From NCBI GenBank assembly GCA_938074045.1, contig CALJGI010000021.1:1-64000 (forward strand): a stretch of 64,000 bases of DNA, in the 5' to 3' direction. Under the pieces are notes generated by a model. That model was not told the origin of the DNA, did not search any database, and saw nothing but the letters and a program-made list of their open reading frames with translations. Both the position numbers and the translations under genes were made by a program. The first letter of the stretch is position 1. Each line of letters begins with the position of its first letter. Origin of the DNA: an uncultured Halieaceae bacterium. Lineage in GTDB: Bacteria > Pseudomonadota > Gammaproteobacteria > Pseudomonadales > Halieaceae. Of the stretch, positions 7,891 to 16,532 are shown piece after piece.

Positions 7891-8886
7891 ATGTCACAGA
7901 AACAACTGTCCCTCGCCCTGCAAACTGACAAACCCCTGCCCCGATACGGCGAGTTGGCCGCGGCGGCTGAAGCCTGGGGCTTCGACCGTATCAGTGTCTA
8001 CAACGACCTGCTCTATCAACCCGCCTGGCTACCACTGATGGAGATAGCCAGACATACCACGCGGGTAGAAATCGGTGTGGCGGCCGTCAACCCATTCACC
8101 TGCCACCCCATCAATATTGCCGGAAATATAGCCCTGATAGACGAGGCATCCGCGGGCCGGGCATACCTGGGTCTGGCCAGAGGCGGCTGGTTGGAATTTC
8201 TCAATCTGGACACGCCACCAGCACCAGCTGCTCTGTGCGAGGCTCTGCAAATAATCCGACATCTCCTGCAGAAAAACACCGAACAACTTACACTCGAGCA
8301 TTTTTCCCTGGCGGGTGGAGACAGCTTACGCTGGCCCATATTGCGCCCTGATATTCCCTTCCTGCTTGGATCCTGGGGGGCTAAAACCATTGGCACATGC
8401 ATTGATCTTGTCAGCGACATTAAACTGGGCGGCACCGTCAACCCCAGGATCGTGCCCCACTACAAAAAACTCATGAGAAATGCAACGGATGGAGAACTCC
8501 CACAGCTCACACTGGGTGCAGTGACGGTGATAGATGACGACGGCCAGGCTGCACGGAAACTGGCCAAACGGGAAGTGGCTCTTTACCTGCCTGTGGTCGC
8601 TGACTTGGACCCGACACTGGACATCGACCCTGGCTTGATCGAACGGTTAAAGCAGCACGCATCGAAATTTGATTTCGTAACCGCGGGCGCTCTTATATCA
8701 GACGATATCTTGTCACTCTTCGCTCTGGCTGGCACACCTGATGACATCGCACAACAGGTGGAGGCGATTTTTGAAGCCGGCGCTGACCGCATAGAATTCG
8801 GCACGCCCCATGGCTTAACTCAGGACAATGGTCTCAAGCTTCTGGGGGAACAGGTTCTGCCCGCGTTAAGGGAGACGCTCAAATGA
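7891..8886 (+). CDS. LLM-class (luciferase-like) F420- or FMN-dependent oxidoreductase
   Basis: A 331-residue TIM-barrel flavin/F420 enzyme. The N-terminal region (GELAAAAEAWGFDRISVYND) and VEIGVAAVNPFTCHPINIA followed by IDEASAGRAYLGLARG are the characteristic strand 2-4 motifs of the MER-like branch of bacterial-luciferase-like monooxygenases and reductases. Members either hydride-reduce substrates with F420H2 or oxygenate them with FMNH2. Which cofactor applies here cannot be told, and no F420 biosynthesis gene is in the window. It starts 4 bp after the transporter and overlaps the next gene by 4 bp, so translation is coupled. A partner flavin reductase is not seen nearby. Confidence 0.85.
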   Translation: MSQKQLSLALQTDKPLPRYGELAAAAEAWGFDRISVYNDLLYQPAWLPLMEIARHTTRVEIGVAAVNPFTCHPINIAGNIALIDEASAGRAYLGLARGGWLEFLNLDTPPAPAALCEALQIIRHLLQKNTEQLTLEHFSLAGGDSLRWPILRPDIPFLLGSWGAKTIGTCIDLVSDIKLGGTVNPRIVPHYKKLMRNATDGELPQLTLGAVTVIDDDGQAARKLAKREVALYLPVVADLDPTLDIDPGLIERLKQHASKFDFVTAGALISDDILSLFALAGTPDDIAQQVEAIFEAGADRIEFGTPHGLTQDNGLKLLGEQVLPALRETLK

Positions 8887-9245
8887 CAGATAACAATCTA
8901 GATGACGAATTCGTCCTCTACGATCTTTGTGTAGCAATCGAGTCTATTGAGGGTGATTGCACTTGTTCTATGTCTGTAGGCGATTGCTTTTACCTGAGAA
9001 ACGGTAAGATCTCCCTGCCTGACGGGCAGGACTTTTGCCTCTATGCCCTGCAATCAGTAACACCATTGCTGCCCGCCAAACAGCGTACCCTGCACCCGGC
9101 AGACTGGATGGAAACCGATACCCGCGCTGTATGTCCGGACCCTCACTGCGGGCTGACCATGCATATTGATCGACTGAAAACCCGTCGCCTGAAGCACGAT
9201 GATGTAAGCCCGCTTAAATGGGATCTGAAAAAAAACGACTCCTGA
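8883..9245 (+). CDS. TIGR04076-family small protein
   Basis: A 120-residue soluble protein. Its layout matches TIGR04076: an N-terminal segment ending CSMSVGDCFYLRNGKI, a CLYALQSVTPLLPA segment, and the C-terminal CPDPHCGLTMHI core. Function of the family is not established. Several cysteines (SIEGDCTCSMSVGDC and CPDPHC) could bind metal, though this is not demonstrated. It overlaps the LLM gene by 4 bp (ATGA) and is the last gene of the operon, followed within 30 bp by a terminator hairpin. Its tight coupling suggests a direct role in the LLM/RdhA-like system. Confidence 0.75.
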   Translation: MTDNNLDDEFVLYDLCVAIESIEGDCTCSMSVGDCFYLRNGKISLPDGQDFCLYALQSVTPLLPAKQRTLHPADWMETDTRAVCPDPHCGLTMHIDRLKTRRLKHDDVSPLKWDLKKNDS

Positions 9246-9268
9246 TTCTTATAAAATCAGGCAGAAAA

Positions 9269-9290
9269 AAACCCGGCAAAAGCCGGGTTT
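9269..9290. terminator. Bidirectional rho-independent terminator
   Basis: A 9-bp perfect stem AAACCCGGC / GCCGGGTTT with an AAAA loop lies between the convergent operon end (9245) and TonB-receptor stop (9310). On the minus strand it is followed by a run of seven T; on the plus strand by TTTCTTAT. It should stop transcription from both sides, more strongly for the receptor gene. Confidence 0.85.
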
Positions 9291-9309
9291 CTTATCTGAT
9301 CTACCACTA

Positions 9310-11778
9310 TCAGAAACTGTAGGTCACGCTGCCACCAATAATGCGTGGGTGAGGACGAAGGCGCATACCGCTCACACCAAAGTTCTCCTGCGTGCCGGTG
9401 TAGTACTCTTCCTCATTGGCGTTCTGGATGTAACCAACAATTCTCCAGTTCTCCATATCGAAGCCCGCCCGCACATTCCACAGATCGTAGTCCGGGGTGC
9501 GGAAGGGGAAATCACCGTGGGTAGCAATCGAATTACGGGCCGGGCCACCATTGGGTGAAGGGCCATCCGTCTGCTTATAGGTCAAACCTTCGATGTCCGA
9601 GAACTGACCATCGCGTTTGATAAACTCAACCTGCACCCATGCTTCATGGTCGCCTACAGGCCAGCGGTACTCACCGCTGATATTGAAGGTCATTTCAGGT
9701 GCCTTTGGAATCTCCAGGCCACCCAGGTCAACCGTGAAACCACCGGTGATTTCAGCTCGTGTATCGCTGGTGATTTCAGTGTCGAGGAAGCCAAGACTTG
9801 AAACCACGGTGATGCGGTCAGTTACCGCAGCCAACAGTTCCAGCTCTATCCCGGTTGCTTCAGCATCTTCAATATTAATGGTCTGTTCAAAGTTGGATGA
9901 CAAATCACCCGGTGTGAGGAAGCGGAAAGATTCCATCTGCAGGTCTTCCCATTCCAGACGGAACAGAGAGGCGTTCAGGCGTACCCGGTTATCCATCAAC
10001 TCGCTCTTGAAGCCAATCTCATAGTTCCAGAGGATTTCTTCGTCAAAGGGACGCGTGAATCCAGGTTGTCCGTCGGCGTTGGTGTTGTTACCCACCGAGG
10101 TACCACCCGCCTTGTAGCCCTTAGAGATTGAACCGTACACGTTAAAATCATCTGTAACCTGATAGCGCACAACGAAACGCGGTGATATATCGCTGAAGTC
10201 GTCATCGCCACTGGCCGGTGGTCGCGGTGAATTGGCAAAGCTCTGGAAGAAGTCAAAGCCGGGCCCGCCAGGATAGCCGGGTGAACCGGGGAAGCAACAG
10301 GTTGGCCCGATACCGAAAGCCGTCACTTCGTTGGTGACATCATCCTGGGTATAGCGAGCGCCAAATATGACGTCCAACTGGTCATTCACATGCCAGTTGT
10401 AATCAGCAAAAATCGCGAGGCTCTCGACTTCCCAGTTTTTGCTGTTAAGCGCCAGGCCCAGACCTTCAGGGAAAGGAGGTAACCAACCAGCACCACTGAC
10501 AGTCGCCGTCGACTGGGTAGAGATAGCCACGTTGTTTTCCTGTTCCTGATCGTCTTCGGCGTACAAGATACCCGCTACAAAATCGTAGTTATCTTTGCTG
10601 ATCTCAAGTCGCAGTTCCGTGCTCCAGCTCTCACCGGTGTAGGAGTTGGTTCTAATCAGCGTGTCTGCGCCACCGGCCAGATCGTTATCAAAAACGCGGT
10701 CTAACTCGGCATCGATAAAGCCGGTGATAGATTTCAGCCGGGTATGCTCATTAATCTGATGCGTAATATTCAGAATGGCTACCGTGGACTTGTTGTCGGT
10801 ACCCTCATTCAAGTCGTGACTGAGCTTGTCCTGGTTGTAAGGCCAGAATCCCGTTCCCGGATCAAGCGCGGCGCTGAGTCCGAAACTGTCAATAGAGTCC
10901 AGATCCATCACGCCAGAGGGCACGTTCTCATCTGTTCCCTGCTCTTCGTCAGTGTAAAAAATAGACATCAGCACAGAAGTGTCTTCGGTCAAATCCCAAG
11001 CCGCATGCCCGCGCAGTGCCATTGTGTCATGACCACTGTCAGGCGCTCCGTTGGGCGTAAAACCATTTTCAGCTGCCGCCGGGCAGGAGGCACTGCCCTT
11101 GCCACGCGCACATACGTTACTTACGTAGCCATCACTGTCTTCATAATAGACTGAACCGCGTAACCTTAAGTTGTCCGTGACAGGCAAATTCATGATTAGA
11201 GTAGCGTTGTACTGATCACCGGCATCCTGGTAGGTCTCACCGCCCAGAGTGGCTTCAAGTTCGAACTCATCCGTGGGCTTTTTGGTAGTCAGGTTAAGTG
11301 CACCACCCAATGCATTACGGCCAAAGTAGGTCCCCTGCGGGCCGCGCAAAACTTCCACTCGCTCCATATCGGCAAGGTTGGGATTGGCTACCTGATTGGG
11401 CACCGATGCCACACTGAACTCATCCAGGTAAATACCGACCGAGTTTACGAAGGCGTTCTCGCCGGATACCAGATTATTGATACCACGTACCGCGATACCC
11501 AGACCACGACTACCGGTCTGGCCGTCTTCGGTAAAGCTCACATTGGGAGTAAGCGCCAGGTAATCGATAGCGCTTTTCACGTTGCGCTTCTCCAAGGCAT
11601 CGCCCGTGAAGGCGCTGACGCTTATCGGCACCTCCTGCAGATTCTGTTCGCGCCGCTGGGCGGTCACAACGACTTCTTCAAGTGTGATCCCGTCATCCTG
11701 GGCCAGAGCTGGGCTTGCCTGGAGCACCGCTGCGGTGATCAGCGCTAGGGGAAACACTTTTCGCATTTGTGTGTGCAT
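9310..11778 (-). CDS. TonB-dependent outer-membrane receptor
   Basis: An 822-residue receptor. The signal peptide ends at ALA-Q (residue 26), followed by a TonB-box-like segment (ITLEEVVVTAQRR) and a plug domain with the NLQEVPISVSAFTGD signature. The long C-terminal beta-barrel ends GGSVTYSF with the terminal aromatic residue needed for BAM insertion. ATG 11778 is preferred because AAGGAAGGA precedes it and a proper signal peptide follows; the same frame is open to 11991 but the extra residues look non-coding. This branch (FecA/iron-complex-like and orphan receptors) is expanded in marine Cellvibrionales and sphingomonads and takes up many ligands besides siderophores. The ligand is unknown. 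It sits next to the RdhA-like operon and may import that pathway's substrate, but is separately transcribed. Confidence 0.9.
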   Translation of the reverse strand: MHTQMRKVFPLALITAAVLQASPALAQDDGITLEEVVVTAQRREQNLQEVPISVSAFTGDALEKRNVKSAIDYLALTPNVSFTEDGQTGSRGLGIAVRGINNLVSGENAFVNSVGIYLDEFSVASVPNQVANPNLADMERVEVLRGPQGTYFGRNALGGALNLTTKKPTDEFELEATLGGETYQDAGDQYNATLIMNLPVTDNLRLRGSVYYEDSDGYVSNVCARGKGSASCPAAAENGFTPNGAPDSGHDTMALRGHAAWDLTEDTSVLMSIFYTDEEQGTDENVPSGVMDLDSIDSFGLSAALDPGTGFWPYNQDKLSHDLNEGTDNKSTVAILNITHQINEHTRLKSITGFIDAELDRVFDNDLAGGADTLIRTNSYTGESWSTELRLEISKDNYDFVAGILYAEDDQEQENNVAISTQSTATVSGAGWLPPFPEGLGLALNSKNWEVESLAIFADYNWHVNDQLDVIFGARYTQDDVTNEVTAFGIGPTCCFPGSPGYPGGPGFDFFQSFANSPRPPASGDDDFSDISPRFVVRYQVTDDFNVYGSISKGYKAGGTSVGNNTNADGQPGFTRPFDEEILWNYEIGFKSELMDNRVRLNASLFRLEWEDLQMESFRFLTPGDLSSNFEQTINIEDAEATGIELELLAAVTDRITVVSSLGFLDTEITSDTRAEITGGFTVDLGGLEIPKAPEMTFNISGEYRWPVGDHEAWVQVEFIKRDGQFSDIEGLTYKQTDGPSPNGGPARNSIATHGDFPFRTPDYDLWNVRAGFDMENWRIVGYIQNANEEEYYTGTQENFGVSGMRLRPHPRIIGGSVTYSF

Positions 11779-12169
11779 GATCGATGTCCTTCCTTTATGA
11801 GTTATTTTATCGCTTTTCACTGCGCTAAATCTAAATATAGCAATCCAGTGGATTGTACCCAACGGTGCAGCGCCAGAACGTGAATAGTTCATACGATTCG
11901 CGCGTATTCTTGTACCAGCCGCGGTCAGCGCCGCATCTTGTGGGGTTTCAGAAGGGCCGACCAGATACCGCACACACCGACAGTCCAGCACAACACATCG
12001 GATTAAATCCTATGATATAACCACTGTCAAGAATATTAACAGAGGCATCATATGAATAGGTTACCTTCATTATTACTTATAACTATTTGATGTATATATT
12101 TTTTTGGTTGTTTTTATTCGAAAAGACCCGTTTTCTATTTATCCCATAATTAAAACTAATTTCTCGAGA
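11779..12169. other. Intergenic stretch upstream of the TonB receptor
   Basis: This 391-bp gap holds the receptor's 5' region and the 3' flank of the DUF819 gene, both on the minus strand. It is AT-rich around 12050-12120. No clear terminator hairpin, operator palindrome or small gene was found. An in-frame extension of the receptor frame to 11991 exists but lacks a signal peptide start and is judged untranslated. Confidence 0.5.
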
Positions 12170-13300
12170 TCAGCTCAGGGCAGCAGTAACCATTACCCCA
12201 ATAAAGGTAGCGATGACATAACCGAAAATACCGCACATGATTCCCGGTGTGACGAGATGTTTCCAACCGCGAGAAATAGCAATAGCCGCGGTGACCGCGG
12301 GACCAACAAGTGCTGCCCCGGATGCAACGACAGCCTCAGCCAGATCAATGCCCAACAGCCTGGCACCCAGCAGGACAATAGCCAGGTGCGTCAAAATGAT
12401 GATCATCCCGTAGAAAAACAGCACCACAGCATCACCGAGAAACGAGGTGGCATCGGTACCCGCACCCACTATCACGAAAAACAGGTACATCAGCAGCATA
12501 CCCACCTCGAATTCCCCCTCCAGCTTGTGCATAGCCCCGGGAAACAGATTGGCGACCACTATCGTCAAAACGGTAATAAACAATATGGTGTATTGGCCCA
12601 TGCCAAGCGCGCCAGCGATTGCATCCGCACCAGCACAGATGGCAAAACTCAGGGCGACCGCGCCAGTTATATGGGTCAAGCGGACTCGCGGCGCGTCATC
12701 AGCTTCTGCAGTAATCCCTGAAGCTGTCGACTGACTCTCCTCCGACAGGGGTACGAATTTCTGCACCCAGGACAGCGTGGGAATCAGGATAAGCAACATC
12801 AAAGCGGTGATACTCACTACACTGCTCGCGCTGATGGCGACGCTGAACTCTGTCGGGGTCATCGCCACGGCTTTTGACACAGCGAGGAAGTTAACTGCGC
12901 CACCGATCCAGCCACCGGTGTACACACCCGCTGCCTTGGGGCCGATTTCCCCCAGGTCCAGCATAAAGAATCCCAGCAGGACACCCACCACCGTGGCGGA
13001 GCTCGCGATCAAGAAGGAAATCATCACACCCCCACTTTCGCGAAAGATTTTGCGCAAATCCCCCTTCAGTAAAAGCAGCGGAATTGCCAGGGGCACAAGT
13101 GATCCGCCAACAAAATCGTATACCGGACTGGCCAGTGGTATCAGGCCCAGATTGGAGCACACCATGGCCACCACCAACACCCAGACCACTCCGGAAGTTT
13201 TCTTACCGATGGGATGCCCATCGATCCAGAAACCCAACCAGGCCAGCGCGAATACGGCGGCACCCAGGGCGAAGATATTATCTGCAGAAATCAGGGGCAT
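12170..13300 (-). CDS. DUF819-family multi-pass membrane protein
   Basis: A 376-residue hydrophobic protein with about 10-11 helices. The segments GGSLVPLAIPLLLLKGDLRKI, GVYTGGWIGGAVNFLAVSKAV and VVASGAALVGPAVTAAIA are characteristic of the DUF819 (YjcL-like) family. That family resembles bidirectional organic-anion carriers, but no substrate is established. GGAGGAG precedes ATG 13300. It overlaps the 3' end of the MDR dehydrogenase by 10 bp and is last in the FadR-led operon. It may import or export the metabolite handled by the SDR, VOC and dehydrogenase proteins. Confidence 0.82.
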   Translation of the reverse strand: MPLISADNIFALGAAVFALAWLGFWIDGHPIGKKTSGVVWVLVVAMVCSNLGLIPLASPVYDFVGGSLVPLAIPLLLLKGDLRKIFRESGGVMISFLIASSATVVGVLLGFFMLDLGEIGPKAAGVYTGGWIGGAVNFLAVSKAVAMTPTEFSVAISASSVVSITALMLLILIPTLSWVQKFVPLSEESQSTASGITAEADDAPRVRLTHITGAVALSFAICAGADAIAGALGMGQYTILFITVLTIVVANLFPGAMHKLEGEFEVGMLLMYLFFVIVGAGTDATSFLGDAVVLFFYGMIIILTHLAIVLLGARLLGIDLAEAVVASGAALVGPAVTAAIAISRGWKHLVTPGIMCGIFGYVIATFIGVMVTAALS

Positions 13301-14307
13301 GGGGAGGCTCCTCCGGTCCAGTCAAACAGTATGCCGACAACGTTGTTGCGTGCCGAATCCGCAAGCTCATATGCGTAACGGCATTCTTCCGGCTGAAACT
13401 CTCGCTCAATTAAGCCATCGAGTGTGAAGCTGCCGCCAGTCACCTTCGAAAAAAAGTGCTCATCCACTCTGCGCTGGCTCCACCCGTCGCGATCATGGCT
13501 GTCGTGTACTGCCTGAATAGTTAACCCTTTCGTCATCACCGCTGAGCTGAGACACTGCCGGGAAGGGTAACCTGTATCACCAAGCAGAACGAGCTTGCCG
13601 AAACGAGCGGTCACACTCAATGCCTCACAGAACACGGCTGGGTTACCGGTACTGTCTACAATAATGTCAGGACCTGCGCCTTTATTGATGCCGGCGACCG
13701 CCCCGCAGCAAACCTCAAGTCCACCCGCTACAATCATGTTGGCGCCGCCGCGCCGCGCGTGTTCGAGGCGGTGCTCTGACAGGTCGGACACGGCTATGGT
13801 GGCGCAGCCCACCGCGGCAGCCCATCTGACCGCCATCTGCCCCACCGGGCCTGCACCTACGATCAGCACGTGCGCCCCCGCCGCAAAGGGCGCAATCCAG
13901 GCAGCACGAAAGGCGGTCTTGGCCAGCCCGGCCCAACAGGCCTGACGTAAATCCAAATGCGCCGGAACCGCCGTACACTGGTCCGAGTCTATGACATGAT
14001 GCGAGCCATGTCCGCGGCGAAGGAATACAATATTCCCGGGCGCAAATTCCTCTACGTTATCACCGACCTTCTCAACGACAGCGACAGTCTGCACGCCAGT
14101 CTGCAATTGGGGAAATGAAAACATATCAGCAAAATGCGTTTCCGGGTCGTAGCGTCGATGCAGAATTGTGGTCTCTGTGCCCGGACTCATCAGGCTGTAT
14201 AAGGAGCGCGCGCTCACCTGATCGGGATCTGGTTCCGATGGTCGCCAGCTGACCAACTCCACCTGACCAGGACTCGGGAAAATAATGCGCCTGGCTTCAG
14301 GGGACAT
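13291..14307 (-). CDS. MDR-superfamily dehydrogenase lacking zinc ligands (BchC/threonine-DH-like)
   Basis: A 338-residue medium-chain dehydrogenase/reductase. The N-terminal GroES-like half holds SARSLYSLMSPGTET and the Rossmann half has GAGPVGQ at residues 151-157 for NAD(P)H binding. The four-cysteine structural zinc lobe and the usual catalytic cysteine are absent, as in the BchC-like and other non-zinc MDR branches. ATG at 14307 gives an 11-bp overlap with the VOC gene; an earlier start at 14382 would extend far into that gene. Partner genes are SDR, VOC and DUF819, so a keto/alcohol interconversion step in the same route is likely. Substrate unknown. Confidence 0.8.
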   Translation of the reverse strand: MSPEARRIIFPSPGQVELVSWRPSEPDPDQVSARSLYSLMSPGTETTILHRRYDPETHFADMFSFPQLQTGVQTVAVVEKVGDNVEEFAPGNIVFLRRGHGSHHVIDSDQCTAVPAHLDLRQACWAGLAKTAFRAAWIAPFAAGAHVLIVGAGPVGQMAVRWAAAVGCATIAVSDLSEHRLEHARRGGANMIVAGGLEVCCGAVAGINKGAGPDIIVDSTGNPAVFCEALSVTARFGKLVLLGDTGYPSRQCLSSAVMTKGLTIQAVHDSHDRDGWSQRRVDEHFFSKVTGGSFTLDGLIEREFQPEECRYAYELADSARNNVVGILFDWTGGASPCP

Positions 14308-14710
14308 AGTCGATCCGGCACACACCACCCGTGTGCTGCATGCTTGATTCTGTGTATTGATGCAACTCGATGAATACACCATTGGGGTCGTTCAGCGTCA
14401 CCATCAACGTGTTATCGCCACCCTCAATACAGTCACTCACTTCGAGTCCGCCAGCCAACAACTGCTCGCGAAACTGATCCAGGTTATCCACCTCCAGGGC
14501 AAAGTGGGCCACCGCGCCCTGGTCCCGGGGGGCCGCCACCTTGACCAGCTCGATGTAACTTTCACCACCAAACCGCATGTACATGCCGATCAAGTCATCA
14601 GCCAGGTTTCGAAATTCAAATTGCCTTCGTGCACCCAGCAGTTCATAGAAGGTCTCACTGGCCTCCAGGTCAATCGTTTCAACACAAATATGCGCAAGGC
14701 GTCGCAACAT
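14297..14710 (-). CDS. VOC-family (glyoxalase/dioxygenase fold) protein
   Basis: A 137-residue vicinal-oxygen-chelate protein with the paired beta-alpha-beta3 modules: LRRLAHICVETIDLEASETFYELLG at the start and VAHFALEVDNLDQFREQLLAGG in the second half. It ends near DPNGVFIELHQY. Metal candidates are H7 of the first strand, E55 in SYIELVKV, H69 in VAHFALEV and E in FIELHQY, the usual glyoxalase positions. Methylglyoxal lyase, epimerase, or ring-cleaving or lyase chemistry are all possible. It starts 4 bp downstream of the SDR stop and overlaps the dehydrogenase gene by 11 bp. Confidence 0.82.
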   Translation of the reverse strand: MLRRLAHICVETIDLEASETFYELLGARRQFEFRNLADDLIGMYMRFGGESYIELVKVAAPRDQGAVAHFALEVDNLDQFREQLLAGGLEVSDCIEGGDNTLMVTLNDPNGVFIELHQYTESSMQHTGGVCRIDYVP

Positions 14711-14713
14711 ACG

Positions 14714-15586
14714 TCAATCCCTATCCTGCGGAGTTTCGCCCTGACTCCACCACTGCGTTCCTCCTGCCATCTGCAGAAAGGCATCTCGTTCCTGGTCAGA
14801 CTGTGCATGCAATGTAGTCAGCACATTTAGTGCAACTTCGTCCGCAGGCCAGCGCAGCTGACTGCCATCAGCGTCTGCCACCTGGAGCAACAGCTGTGCC
14901 ATATCTTCAGGGGCAAATGCACTTTGCAGGCCCTCAAGATTTTGTGCCCGCTTAAAAGCCACCAGTTCGGAGTAAATATCTGCCGCTGCATCCTGACTCT
15001 CGCCATCACTGTCGACCGCATCAAATAGCTGTGTGGTGTATTGTCCCCCGAGTACCAAGGCGACCCTGACCCCCCACCGATCCACCTCGTGGCGTAACGC
15101 TTCAGTTGCGCCTTCTAAGGCAAATTTGCTGGCGGAGTAGGCTACATCGCCAGCCAACCCCGCAATTCCGGACAGGGAGCTGATCATGATAATGCAGCCA
15201 CTACTTGCTCTTCGCATAACCGGGAGAACAGCGCGGGCCAATAACATTGGACCGAAAAAATTGGTTTCCATAACAAGCCGGGCATCGGTTTCGGAGATTC
15301 CCTCCCAACTGCCGTTACGCAAAACACCGGCATTATTGACCAAGACGTCAATCGAGCCGGATTCTCCATCGATTTGGCTCACAACGCTGGAAAAAGATTC
15401 CGGCACGGTAACATCCAGCAGCACTGTTCTGACATCCAGCCCCTCCTGCTGTGCAATGCTCTCCAACTGCTGACCACGCTCCTGCACTCGCACCCCGGCG
15501 TATACACGATCTCCTCTTCGCGCAAAGGCAAGCGCACTGGCCAGACCAATACCACTGCTCGCACCTGTTATCAGAACGATGGCCAT
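14714..15586 (-). CDS. Short-chain dehydrogenase/reductase (SDR)
   Basis: A 290-residue classical SDR. TGASSGIG at residues 7-14 binds NAD(P), NNAG is the strand-4 motif, and a serine in MISSLSGIAG with YSASK supplies the catalytic Ser-Tyr-Lys. The short C-terminal extension resembles the family of oxidoreductases acting on long or bulky alcohols. ATG 15586 is preferred over an in-frame TTG at 15595, leaving a 5-bp gap from the FadR gene. Part of the FadR-SDR-VOC-MDR-DUF819 operon. It probably works with the MDR dehydrogenase on the same hydroxy/keto substrate (inference). Confidence 0.87.
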   Translation of the reverse strand: MAIVLITGASSGIGLASALAFARRGDRVYAGVRVQERGQQLESIAQQEGLDVRTVLLDVTVPESFSSVVSQIDGESGSIDVLVNNAGVLRNGSWEGISETDARLVMETNFFGPMLLARAVLPVMRRASSGCIIMISSLSGIAGLAGDVAYSASKFALEGATEALRHEVDRWGVRVALVLGGQYTTQLFDAVDSDGESQDAAADIYSELVAFKRAQNLEGLQSAFAPEDMAQLLLQVADADGSQLRWPADEVALNVLTTLHAQSDQERDAFLQMAGGTQWWSQGETPQDRD

Positions 15587-15591
15587 GAGGC

Positions 15592-16311
15592 TCAACTCTC
15601 CCCTTCGAAGTGAACCCGATTTGCCTGTAGCATTTCCACGGTCAGGCTGTACGCTGACTTTTCCTTGCCAGTGGCAATCGCAAAGGCTATCTGATGGTGA
15701 CGTTCCAGATCAGCCGCATCCTCTTCTACGGATACCGATTGCCCCATGCGGGAATGGGCTTTCAAATAGGCAGCGATGGCATAGCGGAAATGATTGAGTA
15801 CTTCATTATGGGTTGCCCTGAGGATGGCCGAGTGAAACTCGATGTCGGCTTCCAACCGCAGTGGATCATCCGCCTGCGCCCCAGCCATCTTCTCGTAGCT
15901 GGCCAGTATAATGGCCACATCGTCTTTTTCCGCCCTGACGGCGGCCAGCTCAGCCGCCCTGGGTTCAACGATACGCCGCATCTCAATCAGGTCGAGCATA
16001 AAAGAGGCACTGGCGGTGTCCGGATCAGAATGCCAGCGCAAGACGTCGGGATCGAGCATATTCCACTCATCTCGTGGACGCACCCTGGTCCCGGCGCGCG
16101 GCGCCGTGGAGATCAACCCCTTGCCCGAGAGAACCTTGACCGCTTCCCGCAATGCATTTCTTCCCACTTCCAGGCTGTTGGCCAGGTCCTGTTCTATAGG
16201 AAGGACTTGACCGGCGGCATAGTGATTGGCTGCGATTCTGTATCCCAGCGTGTCGACCACTGCTGCCACCTGACCACGACTGGATTTTCTGGTGCTCATA
16301 TGCCGACTCAC
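15592..16311 (-). CDS. GntR-family regulator, FadR/FCD subfamily
   Basis: About 239 residues. The N-terminal winged helix (QVLPIEQDLANSLEVGRNALREAVKVLSGKGLI) and C-terminal all-helical FCD domain (MRRIVEPRAAELAAVRA, then DIEFHSAILRATHN) define the FadR subfamily, which binds small carboxylates or sugar acids with a metal. D and H residues in DIEFHSAI and the late HHQIAFAI fit the FCD ligand site. The start is uncertain: GTG 16311 or ATG 16299. It heads the minus-strand operon and is divergent from the nine-gene operon beginning at 16533, so it probably controls both. The divergent region contains a repeated 10-mer. Confidence 0.87.
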   Translation of the reverse strand: MSRHMSTRKSSRGQVAAVVDTLGYRIAANHYAAGQVLPIEQDLANSLEVGRNALREAVKVLSGKGLISTAPRAGTRVRPRDEWNMLDPDVLRWHSDPDTASASFMLDLIEMRRIVEPRAAELAAVRAEKDDVAIILASYEKMAGAQADDPLRLEADIEFHSAILRATHNEVLNHFRYAIAAYLKAHSRMGQSVSVEEDAADLERHHQIAFAIATGKEKSAYSLTVEMLQANRVHFEGES

Positions 16312-16341
16312 ATAACGTTTCCAAACAGTGTAGTTGTTTTT

Positions 16342-16503
16342 TTAATGGGATTAAAGCCGAAACTTCACGCATAAAAAATTCCAGATTATGCGCCCAACTC
16401 ATCCATTTCCGCATGGAATCACGCGGATTTAGCCAAAAATTTCTCGACTCAGCTATAGACTAAGGCAAATACCGCTAGCACTTGCATATTTTATTAATGG
16501 GAT
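16342..16503. promoter_or_regulatory. Symmetrically placed direct repeat in a divergent promoter region
   Basis: TTAATGGGAT occurs at 16342-16351 and 16494-16503, each about 30 bp from one of the two divergent genes (fadR-like and FAD oxidoreductase). The placement suggests paired regulator sites. It does not match the usual FadR-type consensus, so binding by the adjacent regulator is uncertain. Confidence 0.35.
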
Positions 16504-16510
16504 GAATAAT
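16482..16510 (+). promoter_or_regulatory. Candidate sigma-70 promoter for the 16.5-25 kb operon
   Basis: TTGCAT at 16482-16487 and AATAAT at 16505-16510 are separated by 17 bp, and a strong GAGGAGG ribosome site follows at about 16521, just before ATG 16533. The implied leader is very short. One direct-repeat copy overlaps the spacer. Confidence 0.4.
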
Positions 16511-16532
16511 ATCGCTTTCCCGAGGAGGAACT

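Noticed and set aside
11779-11991. In-frame N-terminal extension of the first TonB receptor.
   Set aside because: It lacks a signal sequence, and ATG 11778 has a good ribosome site directly before a proper signal peptide.
12104-13427. Long plus-strand open frames opposite the DUF819 gene.
   Set aside because: Composition is that of a shadow of a GC-biased membrane gene: many Ser, Thr, Ala and Pro residues and no recognisable domain.
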